Source: Acanthaster planci
Lineage: Eukaryota > Echinodermata > Asteroidea > Valvatida > Acanthasteridae
Assembly (NCBI RefSeq): GCF_001949145.1
Contig: NW_019091766.1
Location: 5,978 to 68,586, forward strand
Direction: 5' to 3'
Length of the DNA stretch: 62,609 nt
Below the pieces are notes generated by a model that was given only the letters and a program-made list of their open reading frames with translations, did no database searches and had not been told where the DNA came from. Below, in pieces: positions 11,001-23,254 of the stretch. The position numbers and the translations under genes were made by a program. Numbering within the stretch: the stretch's first letter is position 1; the number at the start of each line of letters is the position of its first letter.

Positions 11001-14000
11001 TACCCGCCCCTCCGCCCAGAGTTCTCATGTATTTTAAAGATACACTGGTACTGTGTGCCTCAGGTTTACCGAGGAAAACTTGAAGGACAAGATACAGAGA
11101 ACAGTTTCAGTTATAGAGTCAGGGAATGGCTCTGGGGGGGGTTAGGTATGTAAGCCAGGGTCACTGAGGTGGAAATTGAGAAAAAGAGCAATTGTGCCAA
11201 ACGGAGCCCCCCAACATCATGTCGAATAAGCCCGATGCCACATTCGCTTTGGAGCCCTCCCCCCCCCACACCAAAAGCAGAATACACCGCTGCTCAGGGA
11301 AAATGCAATCAGGTGGTCCTTTGACGTTTTGATTGGACTGTACGAACTGAGACAAAAACGTATATGCAAAATCTTCACAAATTAATCGAATTTGAAAAAA
11401 GATGTGATATTGTCCCATTTCAACAAATTTAAGTCGACGACTCTTTGAAACCAGAACCCGAACATTTGAAAGGATTTTATTCTATTTTGTGTACATGCAA
11501 CAGCGCGGCTGCCAATTCAGGTAAAGGATGATTATAAACGACAATTCATTCAGTTTTAGAGTTGGCAGGAAAACTCCGAAATGTCATTCCCGGGAAAGCC
11601 CACTGAATGAATGAGGTTGGGAGTGAAAACTTAATCATCACATGCTTACCTAGAGGGAATTGGGAACCTCGGCTAGAAATACTATATACCAGAAAATACC
11701 GAAAAACACAAAAAATGCCAGAAAACACGGGGGAAAACGCGAACAAAGGCAAGACCATCGCACAATTTACTAAGCAGTTTAAAAATCGAGGCAGGGAGGC
11801 AAGGTTCGCCAGATCGTCGAAGAAAACCAATTTTGTTCGAGATTTTTTTTTAAGCAACAACATTGCCATCTCAAATAAATAACACAAGGAAGTACTCACT
11901 TCAGCACTTAATCGAGACAATTCATCCTTTTTAAAACCACTTGTAGAAATAATTTTATATTGTGTTATACTAAACTTCCTTGGCATGGGTCCATACTAAA
12001 AGACAATGCCATTAAAGGCTGCAATATTACTAGCAATGTGTGTTACTGTAACATGCAAATTTGATCAGGTGATGGACAACAGGTTGGTTGAAAATACTTT
12101 TCAAAAACTTGTGTTGCCTTTGGAACTTTTATGAACTTGTGTGCCTTTTGAAAGACATTTTACATATTTTAAATAAATTTAAATTCTCAAAGTGTAATTT
12201 TTAAAGAAAATTCTCCTTTTTGAAATTATGCTAGTGGAATTCCATATTTCGTAAATTTGTTATATACTGTGTATTTTAAAGATTTCTTTTATGTGCATTC
12301 TTTCTGGTAATGAAACCAATAGTTCTTCTAGAAATCAAGGACACTATATATCTTAAAGGCTTTTTAAAGAAACCTAAAGAGAGAAATAAGGACTAGCACC
12401 AACTTGAATCCCATTTGCTGTGAAGAAGATATTACCATTAATTTTAAATGTATATATTGAAAACTGTTCCACATTATGCTGCTTTTCCGATTAATTCTTA
12501 CGTGTGTAATAATGCAAAAGATATGTTTCTAATTAGATCTGATATATATATTTTTTTCTAATTTCAATAAGAGTATTTGAGTTATAGAAATGTACATACA
12601 TGTACTTACGAAATCCTTTTGCTTATATTTTCTGCATACAGGTACTATGAGAATCTGGAAAAAATATACATTTACAAGTCAAAGACTTGTCTACCTTTTG
12701 TGATATTTTACTTTTCTATATAGTTTTCAAAATATTTAAAGTTGCTGAATGTCAACAATTGTTACTATGTTGTCAACTTCATACAGTATGGCCTATGAAG
12801 AAGCTAAGTGCAAGTTTGAATTGTTTTTTTTTTTTTTAATTTATTTTTATCTTTGAATAATTTTAAAAGAACCAATCATTGCATCATATCTGGAGACTTT
12901 CTGGAAAAAGTGATTTTCTTGAAGATTTCACAGTCAGTAGTTTTACCTTCATGAGCGGGAAAGTCCATTTTATGGCACAAGTACTTCATATGTGAATATG
13001 TCCTTGAAACATGTATCACTTTGTACTTTAGAGTTGCTAACCATGTCAGGTACATTCCAATCTCTAATCTAGACACCATCCATCAATGTTGATCTGGTAT
13101 TACTATGTAAAACGGCACAGGTCATTTTAATGGGTGAAGAATTTTAAAAAATGGCGTCTGAATTCCACATATTTGCGGGTGACATTTGTCTCTGAATTTG
13201 TGTACCGTCCTAAAAAGGGCTTTGTTCGCACCTTCCGTCTCCCATGAAATCTAGACACAGGTGTCAGTCCCACATAGCCGCAGCCAGTTGCTACAGGAAG
13301 GGCCTTATTGCATATAATACTCTTAACAAAGGACTGGTGTCCGACTCATTCACTGAGGTTTAAATTGTTGAATGTGTGGAACTCGGGTCATGTGATAGTG
13401 GTATATGTGAAGTAATGCTCGCTGACATCAAAACAAGTCTCTTCACTTCCTTTTATTTGGCAAAATACGTGCAATACCTGTACAAAATGAAAATTAGCTG
13501 CACTTGTGTAAATATGTAACTAAAATACTTCAAATACGAGCAAAACTTATCAGTTAATATACACATAAATTTCTGACTCATGATAGCCCGATACAAAGTA
13601 CTGGACACAGAAAGAGAAAGCATTACTCTCAGATATTGCATGAAATTAATTGCATAGAGAATCAACCTAAATCTACAAAAATGCAGGAACAGATATACTT
13701 GCCCAGCTCAACTTAAACTTCATTCTGATTGTGTGCTTAGAACTAAATGATTCAAACATCAATAATGGGCAGCATAGTTTGACATCAAACAGCCAGGGAC
13801 AGATGTGGGGTGTGTTCAATTTCCTGGTGATGGCAGTTTAGAGATAAGACAATACCACCTGTTCACCCTATGTAAATTAGGGGGGGCAAAGGGAGCCACC
13901 CCAAGGAGCAAATTCTATTTTTGTTTTTGAAATATAAACATTAAAAAAAGGATGATTTTTGGAGACCGTGTCATTTCCCTTCCTCCCAAAAATGAGTGGA

Positions 14001-15102
14001 AACCCTATAAATCAGCTTTAAACATCAGAAAGACCATAAAAAATTACATGGAGAAATTCCCTAATTTTTGGCAACCCCCCAAAAAGTTGCCTCCCAAAAA
14101 GGTTCTGTGTCCACCCTTGCTTTTCACAATACCATACAAAGCATTTTACTGAAGTCAAGATTTGATGTGCATTGCAACAGGAACCATGAACTTCAATAAC
14201 CTCACTTACTGTATCGAACAAGTGGAGCATTTTGGAAGGCAGAACAAACTGAATGGTACGCTTCAGAGCTTCAGTGGCTACCCGTTACCAGGGTACCAGC
14301 AATGACATACGTTTCCAATGCTTACGCTTGCTTGGCACACTCACACACATACAATAAAACTGACTGCAGACACAGTTTTGAACTGCACAGACATGTGGTT
14401 GACCCCTAAAATATTGGCATGTGTAGAACAGGTCTAAGACAAAGGCTCAGTTGCCCTCCCCATGTCCACTTCTGACCGTTACATTCTGTAATCTGAAACG
14501 ATTTCACACACAATTATCAACAATCACGTTACAACACTTGTGGATGAGAGACCATTTCTCTCAAGTGTCAACACTCTAAACCTTCCCACTCTAATTCAAG
14601 AAACAGCGTGCTAGTTTTCCTCTGGGCAATGTGGTCATCGCCGCCAATATTTTTTCTGAGAAGAGCAATTTTCCAGTTTGTAATACAAAACAAAAGCGAA
14701 GCAAATTTTACAATGTCAGCAAATGGCACTCTGACATTTACAGATGAAGAATGAATGCTTGTTCTATGTACCGAGAAGCAATGCTCATTTCCTTACCCAC
14801 GTTCAAGAACTAACGTTGTTTTCTTAACCACTGAGAAATGTTGTACAGTTAGAGATAATGTGTACAGCAAAAGTCACAAACGCATCTTCCAGCAACTTTG
14901 CTTGCCAAGACACCTGCCCAGATAGTTCAGATAGCACTGCAGGATTTGGACCCAAAAAAGGCCCACAGGTGACTCAAGCAGGTTCACGTTCACACCATTT
15001 TTGCGAAAAGTCAAGCATCCATTTTACGTCGGGCAGGGCGGGGGGGGGGGGTCAGAGGTCTTTCTTATCCACCTCCTTGCCCCGACGCGGAGGGGCCAAA
15101 GG
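8061..15102. other. Gene-free stretch, includes probable ICMT 3' UTR
   Basis: No exon chain is supported on either strand. AATAAA at 8515-8520 (+) may end the Ig-Death transcript. On the minus strand a TTTATT at 13452-13457 (AATAAA) is the first clear poly(A) signal after the ICMT stop and would give it a 3' UTR of about 1.65 kb. Contents seen: a G-rich repeat copy (about 13875-14121), C/G homopolymer runs around 10960-11010 and 11265, and long A/T-rich tracts at 12100-12860. The open frame at 10597-10896 (-) is Lys/Arg-rich and resembles nothing known to me. Confidence 0.5.
13875..14121 (-). repeat. Dispersed G-rich repeat, copy C
   Basis: Read on the minus strand it starts GCAAGGGTGGACACAGAACC and continues through a G-tract, an A/T box and TTTATGGTCTTTCTGATG, the same order as copies A and B. 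Confidence 0.55.
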
Positions 15103-17578
15103 TCATAGCTCCATCTTGTAGCCTTTGATGAACGGTAGTCTGGTGCCCACCCGTTGCTGGTAGTTCAGGTACTCCTCGCCGAAGAAGTTCAGCAGTGTGA
15201 TCTCCTCGTCCTCGATCCGCTCGTTGAAGAACCTCCAGGAGGTTATCGCGTAGGCCACAAAGCAGAGGGGGTTGCACAAAATGATCTAAGCACAAAAAGA
15301 ATCCATGTGTTTACAATTCAAATGTTAGTAACGAGAAGAAAACCAGTAACATTGTGAAAACGTCATAAATGTCCCAAGGAAATAGGTGCACTACAAAGCG
15401 CCAAAGAAATGTCCACAGTATAGGAAGAAATGGAGGGAAATCATTTAGAAGACACTCTGGCAAGTCCCTGCTTGACAGGTAACTTAAAAAAGCTTGACTC
15501 AAATCCTGGGCTGCGGGTGAGCCCATCATAAGTCGAGTCACAAGTCCTTTCACACAAAGGAATTTTTCTGATACCGTACTGTTCATTTGAACAGCTTGTG
15601 ACTTGGTTCAGGACTGGCTGACTTGTGATGATCTTGTGCTGGGCTTGCATGATTCATGTTGGATTTGTGATGGATATAACATTTGAGTACGGCTGAGGGT
15701 TGGTAGATTTCAATTCAACCTCCCCGGCCGTACTTCCTAAGAACCAGCAACAGCGCAGACAACTATGACAGCCATTGTCTAGCGGATGCACCCTTTTCCC
15801 TTAGGTGCTGGTGTTACTGCAAGCCACAGCTCTAAGTTTCGGACATTGCCATAGCCACACATCAAAAGACAGGCTGCAGCCAACACACCTGAGTTCCTAT
15901 GCTCCAGTAGAACCAGCCTACATAGGAGGGGTGGCGGGACCAGGCGTACACGCCGTGGGTGACCAGGACGTGGTCCCTGGCCCGGGTGGTCTGGATGTAG
16001 TGGTTGAAGCTCTTGCCCGCCGTCAGCATGGACACCTTCCGTAGGAATTCCCCACCGACGCAGAGGACAAGCCCCACCAGACTGACATACCACCACTGCT
16101 TCAGATCTGACGATATCGGGGGGAAAAAAGGAAGATCATTACAAGGTTGAGTGAACCGAATGGTTCTTGGGCATCAAGTGTTAAATGAACCTGTTTCATA
16201 GCTGGTATCTTTCTGAGGCCTCAGATGAGGCTTGTTAAACTTTTGTCAATTTTTTCAACTGTCACAGAAATATGTACTCATTTGTGATGTAAATAGCCAC
16301 GAAAATCTCACAGAGACCATTTGAAGACCACTTTTTCCATTAAAAATACTGATTGTTAATTTAAAAGTAATGCTTGATCTTTCCAAGGTCACTTCAAACC
16401 TACCTGGGAAAAAATAAAGCTCCAGAAAGAATTCGCACCAACTGCTGACTGCAGCCAGCACATAGGCCACGCTGTGGTTGAGGAGGAATGAGTCCACCGA
16501 CAGACTCTCGTAGTTGTAAATGGAGGTGGAGAAGTACTCGGAGAAGTGGAAAAAGCCGAGGACGCACAGGTACCAGCCAAACACAGCGATGCTCTGGTGC
16601 AAGAAGGAGATGGACAGACCAATTCCAAAGACAACACCGATGAAACAGGCCTGAGCAGCAATCTGTAGTGTCAGTCATAATTTTCATAATTTGGTTCAGA
16701 AAAATTTCAAAAAATAAGAAGTATAAAAACTGACGCAAACTGCTTTTCATGGTTACATGGCTTTATCTTGGGGAGATTACAATGCTGAAGAATTACATGC
16801 CATCATGCTCTGGTCACAGTGCACTGACAATTACATGTAATAGGGCATATCTCTACCATCACAACCATATCTACTATATCAATGATCTTATTGCCGCCTA
16901 CATGAATTTGGTGTTTTGGTATGTGCAATGTTTTGGTATGTGAATTGATGATGGATTTGAACATTGTTCACGTTTTAACAATAATTTGTTCAGCTCCAGG
17001 ATGACCATTTTATATTTTAACCACTAAGGCACTATATGCAGTCATAATTCCTTCCTTTTTAAATTAGAGTATGGCTTTTATTTTCTTTAAGTAAATGGGG
17101 GGTTCATGGCAATTTTGATATTCAGAATCAGATTTTAAACTAATACCAGGCCTAAATTTCAAAATGAATTGCCCCAGTCAAGGCTTAGCATTACTTTTTG
17201 GCTGAAACCTGTTTTACTAGTTACTCATCTCGTCCCAATTGTGAAAATTAGGATGAAATTTTGTTGGGGACAATTATGTATTTCAAAGAAAAAAAATTGG
17301 AGTCTGGTACCACGTATTCTTTGCATACTGTCTTATACAAAAAGTAAGCGTAATAAATGGAGTACCTGTCTGTAGTATTTCCGCCGGTGAAGCACAAATA
17401 AAACTGCGAAATTTACGGTGACGTATGCTCCACAAATCACCAACAAATAAATATACAGTACATCTGCAACTGCCGGATCTGATACTCGAACTAATTTGTG
17501 TAATAAAGGCACAATCACAATTCCAGCACCCTGTAAAAACCAACGTAAACTTAACCAACCCTCTGACGGAAGCGCCAT
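15103..17578 (-). CDS. ICMT: Protein-S-isoprenylcysteine O-methyltransferase
   Basis: ICMT methylates the carboxyl group of the C-terminal prenylcysteine of CaaX proteins (Ras, Rho, lamins) at the endoplasmic reticulum, using S-adenosylmethionine. Four exons join in frame: 17366-17578 (ATG at 17576-17578), 16404-16662, 15889-16106 and 15103-15285 (TGA). The product is 290 aa, close to the usual animal length. Exons 1 and 2 code several hydrophobic membrane helices and the family motif FFHFSEYFSTSIYNYESLSV. Exon 3 carries the catalytic core (NHYIQTTRARDHVLVTHGVY then WSRHPSYVGWFYWSIGTQ). Exon 4 carries ERIEDEEI, FFGEEYLNYQQRV and the end GTRLPFIKGYKMEL. All junctions have consensus splice sites. 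The gene is divergent from MRPL20, 315 bases between start codons. The start is preceded on its strand by GAATTCAAAATGGCG, a YY1-like context. Identification is secure. Confidence 0.97.
15455..15690 (+). repeat. Diverged copy of the hAT-type MITE family (see 56029-56364)
   Basis: It shares the ordered blocks GAGTCACAAG, CAAAGGAAT, TTCATTTGAA and GCTTGTGACTTG with 56230-56300 and 26410-26525. Ends are too eroded to define. It lies in the last intron of ICMT. Confidence 0.5.
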
Positions 17579-17893
17579 TTTGAATTCTCCTCGTTCAAGT
17601 AACGTTAACTTGGTTTAATTTTTTTTCTATTCAGTATCGGCCATTATGAAGCCTTTAGAGTGCATCAGAATGGATGAATATTTCATTTTTTTCATTTTTG
17701 TATATAAGAAATGATGGTAAGCCCTATAGACACACGTAAACAAATTGATAATTACATGGAAATGATATTACAAAAAGTGAGACAGCAGAGGGCGCTCTGC
17801 CAATAGCATGAATGGATTTGGAACTTCACACCAACTTAATCAAGGGAATTTTGTTTCACCGATGATTTGACCTGCGAAAGAGAGCGATTGAAA
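17579..17893. promoter_or_regulatory. Presumed bidirectional promoter region of ICMT and MRPL20
   Basis: The 315 bases between the two divergent start codons must hold the 5' UTRs and the core promoters unless distant 5' exons exist. No TATA box with convincing position is seen. The two ATGs sit in AAAATGGCG and GAAAATGGTT contexts. Shared promoter use is inferred from spacing alone. Confidence 0.5.
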
Positions 17894-20800
17894 ATGGTTC
17901 ACTTGAGTGCGATCAGATTAGTTCGATGCAGAGGGCCATCACGTTATTGGAAAAGAAAATTTGTTTTTGATCAGACAAGGGTAAGTTTTAAAGTAAATTA
18001 TTTTTTCACCTCTAACATGATTCAATAAAAAATCTCCATGTGCAAACTACGTAACTGAGCTGAGGCCCAGGGCCAGCTACTCATTTTCTGATATTAATTC
18101 AGTGTACGTTTTTTTTGGGGGGGGGGGAGGTCCAGGTTTGGATCATTTGTACTAGAACAGAGTCTCCTGACTCCTGACAACGGACAGAGCACACTGTCCG
18201 AAACGTTGAGCCTCTCCGGTTCTTATCAGAACCACACAGACTCAAAAAGAGATATTGCATGGTGCTTACCGCAAGCTTTCCATCTTACTAGAACAGAGTA
18301 CCGAAATGATGAATACATCGTGCACACGATAGCGCGAGAACCAGGGAGTGAACTTACACCCGTCACACACATGCATACTCCATTCATTTGCACTACACTT
18401 CCCGGTCAAATGTCATTTATGTCCATTTTCAAAACAATCGCGGGAACTAGGACTCAGGAGTTCAGATTTGCTAGGCAAGAACAAACATCTATTGTGGATG
18501 GTTTGTATGTAATTTACGACCAGACATTTTTTGTTGTTTTTCAGCACTTCTATGGACGACGCCGTAACTGCTACAGCATTGCGATTCGAGCCCTCCATAA
18601 AGCTTGGAAAAGTGCGTTCATCGGCAGGAGAGTCAAGAAAAATGAAATCAGACAGGTGAGACAGACCGAGATTGCTGTTACATCATGCCTGTTCAACAAA
18701 ACACAAACATAGCCCATCTCATTGAACCCTTATGGGCCCTGAGCGAGACCGAGAGAGGGCGCAATTTAAGTGCAGTCTGCTGGTACGACTGTGAAATATA
18801 AGTGTTGCGGTCTCATCGCTACCAACAAAATGATTGATTATCATATCAAAATGCTTTTGACATCGTTTACTCAATGATTTCATAACTTCTGANNNNNNNN
18901 NNNNNNNNNNNNNNNNNNNNNNNNNNNNNNNNNNNNNNNNNNNNNNNNNNNNNNNNNNNNNNNNNNNNNNNNNNNNNNNNNNNNNNNNNNNNNNNNNNNN
19001 NNNNNNNNNNNNNNNNNNNNNNNNNNNNNNNNNNNNNNNNNNNNNNNNNNNNNNNNNNNNNNNNNNNNNNNNNNNNNNNNNNNNNNNNNNNNNNNNNNNN
19101 NNNNNNNNNNNNNNNNNNNNNNNNNNNNNNNNNNNNNNNNNNNNNNNNNNNNNNNNNNNNNNNNNNNNNNNNNNNNNNNNNNNNNNNNNNNNNNNNNNNN
19201 NNNNNNNNNNNNNNNNNNNNNNNNNNNNNNNNNNNNNNNNNNNNNNNNNNNNNNNNNNNNNNNNNNNNNNNNNNNNNNNNNNNNNNNNNNNNNNNNNNNN
19301 NNNNNNNNNNNNNNNNNNNNNNNNNNNNNNNNNNNNNNNNNNNNNNNNNNNNNNNNNNNNNNNNNNNNNNNNNNNNNNNNNNNNNNNNNNNNNNNNNNNN
19401 NNNNNNNNNNNNNNNNNNNNNNNNNNNNNNNNNNNNNNNNNNNNNNNNNNNNNNNNNNNNNNNNNNNNNNNNNNNNNNNNNNNNNNNNNNNNNNNNNNNN
19501 NNNNNNNNNNNNNNNNNNNATGCATTACAACCCTTTCATGGCCAACCTCCTGAAGGTAAAACAAAAGTGTAAGAAATGTTATGTGGGAGGAAATGCGCAT
19601 GTTCCTAAATTCAACACTTTAGTCTCATCAGAGAGTGAGACTGAGGGTGATTCTAACCCCCATCCTTTTTTTATTGATTTCATTTCATTGTAATCTTTAA
19701 TGAGGGTAGTCCATGTCATTCTAAACAAATCTGCTTCCGAAGGAGCCATCACGTTAAAATCATTTTAAAATAAAATTAGACAAAATTCACCAATACAAAT
19801 GGTCAAAGAAAACATGCAAAAAGACAAAATATCCATTTACACATATGAAGACAGGGAACCCAACCCAAAGAGAAAAAGAAAAAGTATAAATAATAAAACA
19901 GAAAGCAAGTGAAAATAAAAGTAATTTTAAAGTAGAACTCAGTAGTGACAGAAAACACTAACATGTGAGAGAGAGAAAGGCAGTTGTAGGGGCTGTGTCA
20001 TTTTTTTTTTCTTCCCAAAGTGTGTAAAAAGCCCCCAAATTTAGCCTCAGCCCTAAGAAAGTCCATATAAGCCTTAGTCACATACAGCAATCCTCCATTT
20101 TTCCGGGTTTTTTTTGGTCCTGCTGAATAGAAATTGTGTTCCCCCAAATGTGGTTCTGAATGAACCTGTGGTACATAGTAATGGAGAAGTCAGGTGTTAG
20201 CTCCAGAAATTAATCATTTTAGCCTGGCGAATTTTCAGATGTGCACAGAGTATGCTGAAAAAAATTTCAAATTTTCAAATTCACAGATACATATTTTTTT
20301 TTTCCCAGTCAGAAATTTAAGCATGGAATTAATTTTTTTTCTTAACAGTACAATATTCAACTGGATCGCAAGTCTCTGGCCAGCCTAGCAATTACAGAGC
20401 CTAAGACATTCAAGGTAAGACGTTCTCAGGTTCAAAAACCAGACTTTCTTTGGCAAGTGACTGAACTGCGGCAAAGCTGTTGAACCCTAGGCCTGAGTCA
20501 GTTTGAATGATTGACTGTTCCTGTATTCGACCCTCAATTTGCTCAAATATATGAATATTTGGTCGTCCTGGCCGGCAGATTGTCGATGAACAAACCATAT
20601 ACAAAATCAGTCGCAATAACACACACAATTGTACATTATAATCACTGTAATAGCTTCTCACTTTTTAGGACTATTTCCAGCCACAATTTAGCAGAGATTT
20701 ATTGTTGCAATAAAACAAGTCTCTGACACCACAATTTGTGGTTGCCGAGAGACCACTTATAATTTCGTGTGATGCGGCCATCTTCCTCTTCGGACCTCCA

Positions 20801-21687
20801 GTCATTCAATTTTAAGTTGAAACATTGTCAATCGTCGTATTTTATTTCAACAAAGTTTACATCATTTTGACAAGGAATAATATCTTGGCGCATTCAATCA
20901 AGCCATTTCCATGTTCTAGGATGGATTCTATATTGGTGTTGGGCGTATCAGCTGCCTTCGAGCGTCTGGAATCTGCTTGAAACGAGCCTCCACAGAGTGA
21001 TCTTCTCATTTGAAAAAGAAAATTCTCCCTTCTTTTTCATGAATTTTGCATTGGAATATTCAAATACAAACAATAAGAATCAAATGTTCTATAATCAATC
21101 AAATATTCGGATATTCAGCACAGCCCGATTAAACCCTCTAATACATAAACTATCCATCTCCAATGAGCAACCATTTTTTCTCCTGAAATATGGTGAAGTC
21201 AAACTAAAGCTCAAAACTATATCATCAAAAGATTTCTTAATCCTGTTTCGGTGAACTACTGTTTCCAAAGAATTTGCTTGAAGTTGAATATGTATCCAAA
21301 AACAATGTTTTCCTAAAGCTTAGCTTCAAATGATAACCAGGTTATTTATAGACACTGTTCTTTTTCGTGTAAAAGTTTAGTTATGTAGGTTCGCTCACAC
21401 TTGAAAAACTTTAACAGGGTTGGTCCATGAATTCCAAAACGAATCCAAATTGGGCCCAGTGGTCTTGCTCTGCTCAAAATTCAGTTTTTGTGTTGCTTTG
21501 GGTTTTCCCGCAGTGTCTGGCTGAGCTGGGGAAGGCCAAGCACGAGGAGGGGCTGCTCGCTGCTGTCCGAGCCGACCCGGACAAGGTGCTGCTGAGGCAA
21601 ACCAGCCAAGATGACCTGCTGGAGTCCGTCAAGAAACTCAGGCTAGGCGCCGACAACAAGCAGTCCAGTTCTAACCAACTGACTTAG
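17894..21687 (+). CDS. MRPL20: Mitochondrial large-subunit ribosomal protein bL20m
   Basis: bL20m is a structural and assembly protein of the mitochondrial 50S-type subunit. Exons seen: 17894-17980, 18545-18655, an exon whose 5' part lies in the gap and which ends at 19555, 20349-20414 and 21514-21687 (TAG). Phases agree (0 throughout where testable). Exon 1 codes a basic N-terminus (MVHLSAIRLVRCRGPSRYW) suited to mitochondrial import. Exon 2 has the family signature FYGRRRNCYSIAIRALHKAW. The gap exon ends MHYNPFMANLLK, exon 4 codes NIQLDRKSLASLAITEPKTF and exon 5 a charged C-terminal helix. About 10-15 codons are missing in the gap by comparison with family length. It is followed on the same strand by cyclin L, as in the human genome. 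Identification is secure despite the gap. Confidence 0.94.
18165..18280 (+). repeat. Dispersed structured repeat, hammerhead-like core, copy 1
   Basis: The core reads CCTGACAA, stem GGACAG/CTGTCC around AGCACA, then GAAACGTTGAG. A second hairpin GGTTCT-TATC-AGAACC follows at 18218-18233, then CACACAG and AAAAGAGAT. A second copy at 60960-61055 has the same blocks with a compensating stem change. The repeat lies in MRPL20 intron 1. Confidence 0.6.
18738..18892 (-). repeat. Dispersed repeat running into the assembly gap
   Basis: On the minus strand it contains TTGGTAGCGATGAGACCG followed by ATTGCGCCCTCTCTCGGTC. The same blocks occur in order on the plus strand at about 60012-60120, so the gap probably begins inside a dispersed repeat. 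Confidence 0.5.
18893..19519. other. Assembly gap (N)
   Basis: A run of N; it hides the start of MRPL20 exon 3. Confidence 0.99.
19985..20170 (-). repeat. Dispersed G-rich repeat, copy D
   Basis: It contains AAGAAAGTCCATATAAGCCT, the reverse complement of the family core, flanked by C-tracts and T-tracts and ending AAATGTGGTTCTGAATGAACC. More diverged than copies A-C. Confidence 0.45.
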
Positions 21688-23254
21688 CCCAGCCCGACTT
21701 AGATTTCTTTGTATATAGACTAAAAAGCCTCTTTAAAAATTGTAATTTAAGATTTTGATACTCTGCATTGGGACACGTGCATGTACTCACTCGTAATGTA
21801 AGCTTGGTGAAGCATGTTGAGATGCAAACATGGCCCTGGAGAATCTGCCTCATTTGGTTGAACATTTCTCCCCCCCTAAAAAAAAATCCCACATGATGAG
21901 TAATTCTTATTCCTTAGTGGTAAAAAAAATGCTCTTGTAAAGTTTCTTACTACCAGATTTAGAACGCTACAGTAGTAACCAAATGACTTGCTGGGTCATT
22001 CATTTTGCAACAAAAGCTTTCCAAAGTTAGGATTTTGTACACAAGGGATGTGTAATTGACCCCCACTTCAGTGAATGGAAGAGCATTTACAGTTCTTTCG
22101 ATCTGAATTAAAGATAGAACAAAAATTGTCTTATATTCTGTCTCTTTGATTCCTGTGGTTATTTCCATTTATGGTTGTTTGAAGTTTTACTGTGCATTTT
22201 TTAGGAGCAAGGGGTGCTTACTAAAGAAATGCAAACCCATTTTGCAAGGTTTTACAATAACTCAGTAGTAAGTCTGAAGAAAAAAGTCCCATTGTTTTCC
22301 ATGAGTTTCCAGTCGACTTTGTCCATCGCCGTCTTTTGAAGCAGCTTCCAACATGTCTCTCCAAATACCTTCAGGGTGTAGTCCACTAACTCTAGCCCCG
22401 TCGAAAACCGTGTAAAATCGGCATTGTTCAGGGACGAATAACATGAATACCAACATCCCTGAGGATTCCGAAACAAGTCAAATTATCGTATGGTCCCTAA
22501 TTTTCCAAGTTCTTGTCAGATTTCTATGGGTTATTTTAAACATGTGTTCCTTCCTCCATGTTTTAACAGATTACATTTTTAATTATTCCCACGAAACAAA
22601 ATCACGCCCCGAGAAGTGATTTTTCCGAAGTCTGCTTGCAGCTATTTTTCAAGTGGCAACCGTCAACTTTCGGGACACTTAGGACCATTTTTCAACTGTA
22701 CTTTTCAGACGTTCTGCTCTCAGATGAAAGCCCAAAGACCCAGGGAGTTCATCCTGGCAAAGATGTACACAATTTCACCATTCTGGGGACCAACTAATAA
22801 ACTGACTAGAAATTTTCACTAGATATAGCAGATTGCATCCTTCATGGTTTGCACGTTTAGTTTGGACTGTCCCTTTAAAATTTTGATTGATTGGTGGTTT
22901 TCTGACGTCATATTTCGCGGTAATGTAGCTGGTACTTCAACACCTTTGTTGTAACTTTTCATACGATGGTTACCACGCACGCAATGTGCGTTGAAGCAGT
23001 GAACAAGAGCGCGTACCTCAGTTCAAGAAAAAATAGGGCTCCAACATCCCAAATATTTTAAGATATTTATCAATTACGTTCGAAAGGGGCTTTAAGCTTT
23101 CTCTTGATGCATTATCAATGGATAATATTTATCTTTGATGGTTAAAATGCTAGAAATGGGCGAATTTCAATAATATCTGGAACTATTTTCGGTTTGCCAT
23201 TCACGAGCATCATGCATATTTATGTTATATCGTTACTCTTTCGTTTTTTACAAA
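21688..23254. other. Intergenic between MRPL20 and cyclin L
   Basis: It holds the MRPL20 3' UTR and the cyclin L promoter. An AATAAA at 22796-22801 is a possible distal poly(A) signal. Nothing coding is supported; the frames at 22252-22476 (-) lack splice context or known motifs. Confidence 0.5.

Noticed and set aside
18719-19600. Long minus-strand open frame across the first gap
   Set aside because: It is open only because N codons are not stops; most of it is undetermined sequence. The same holds for frames across 38490-39273.
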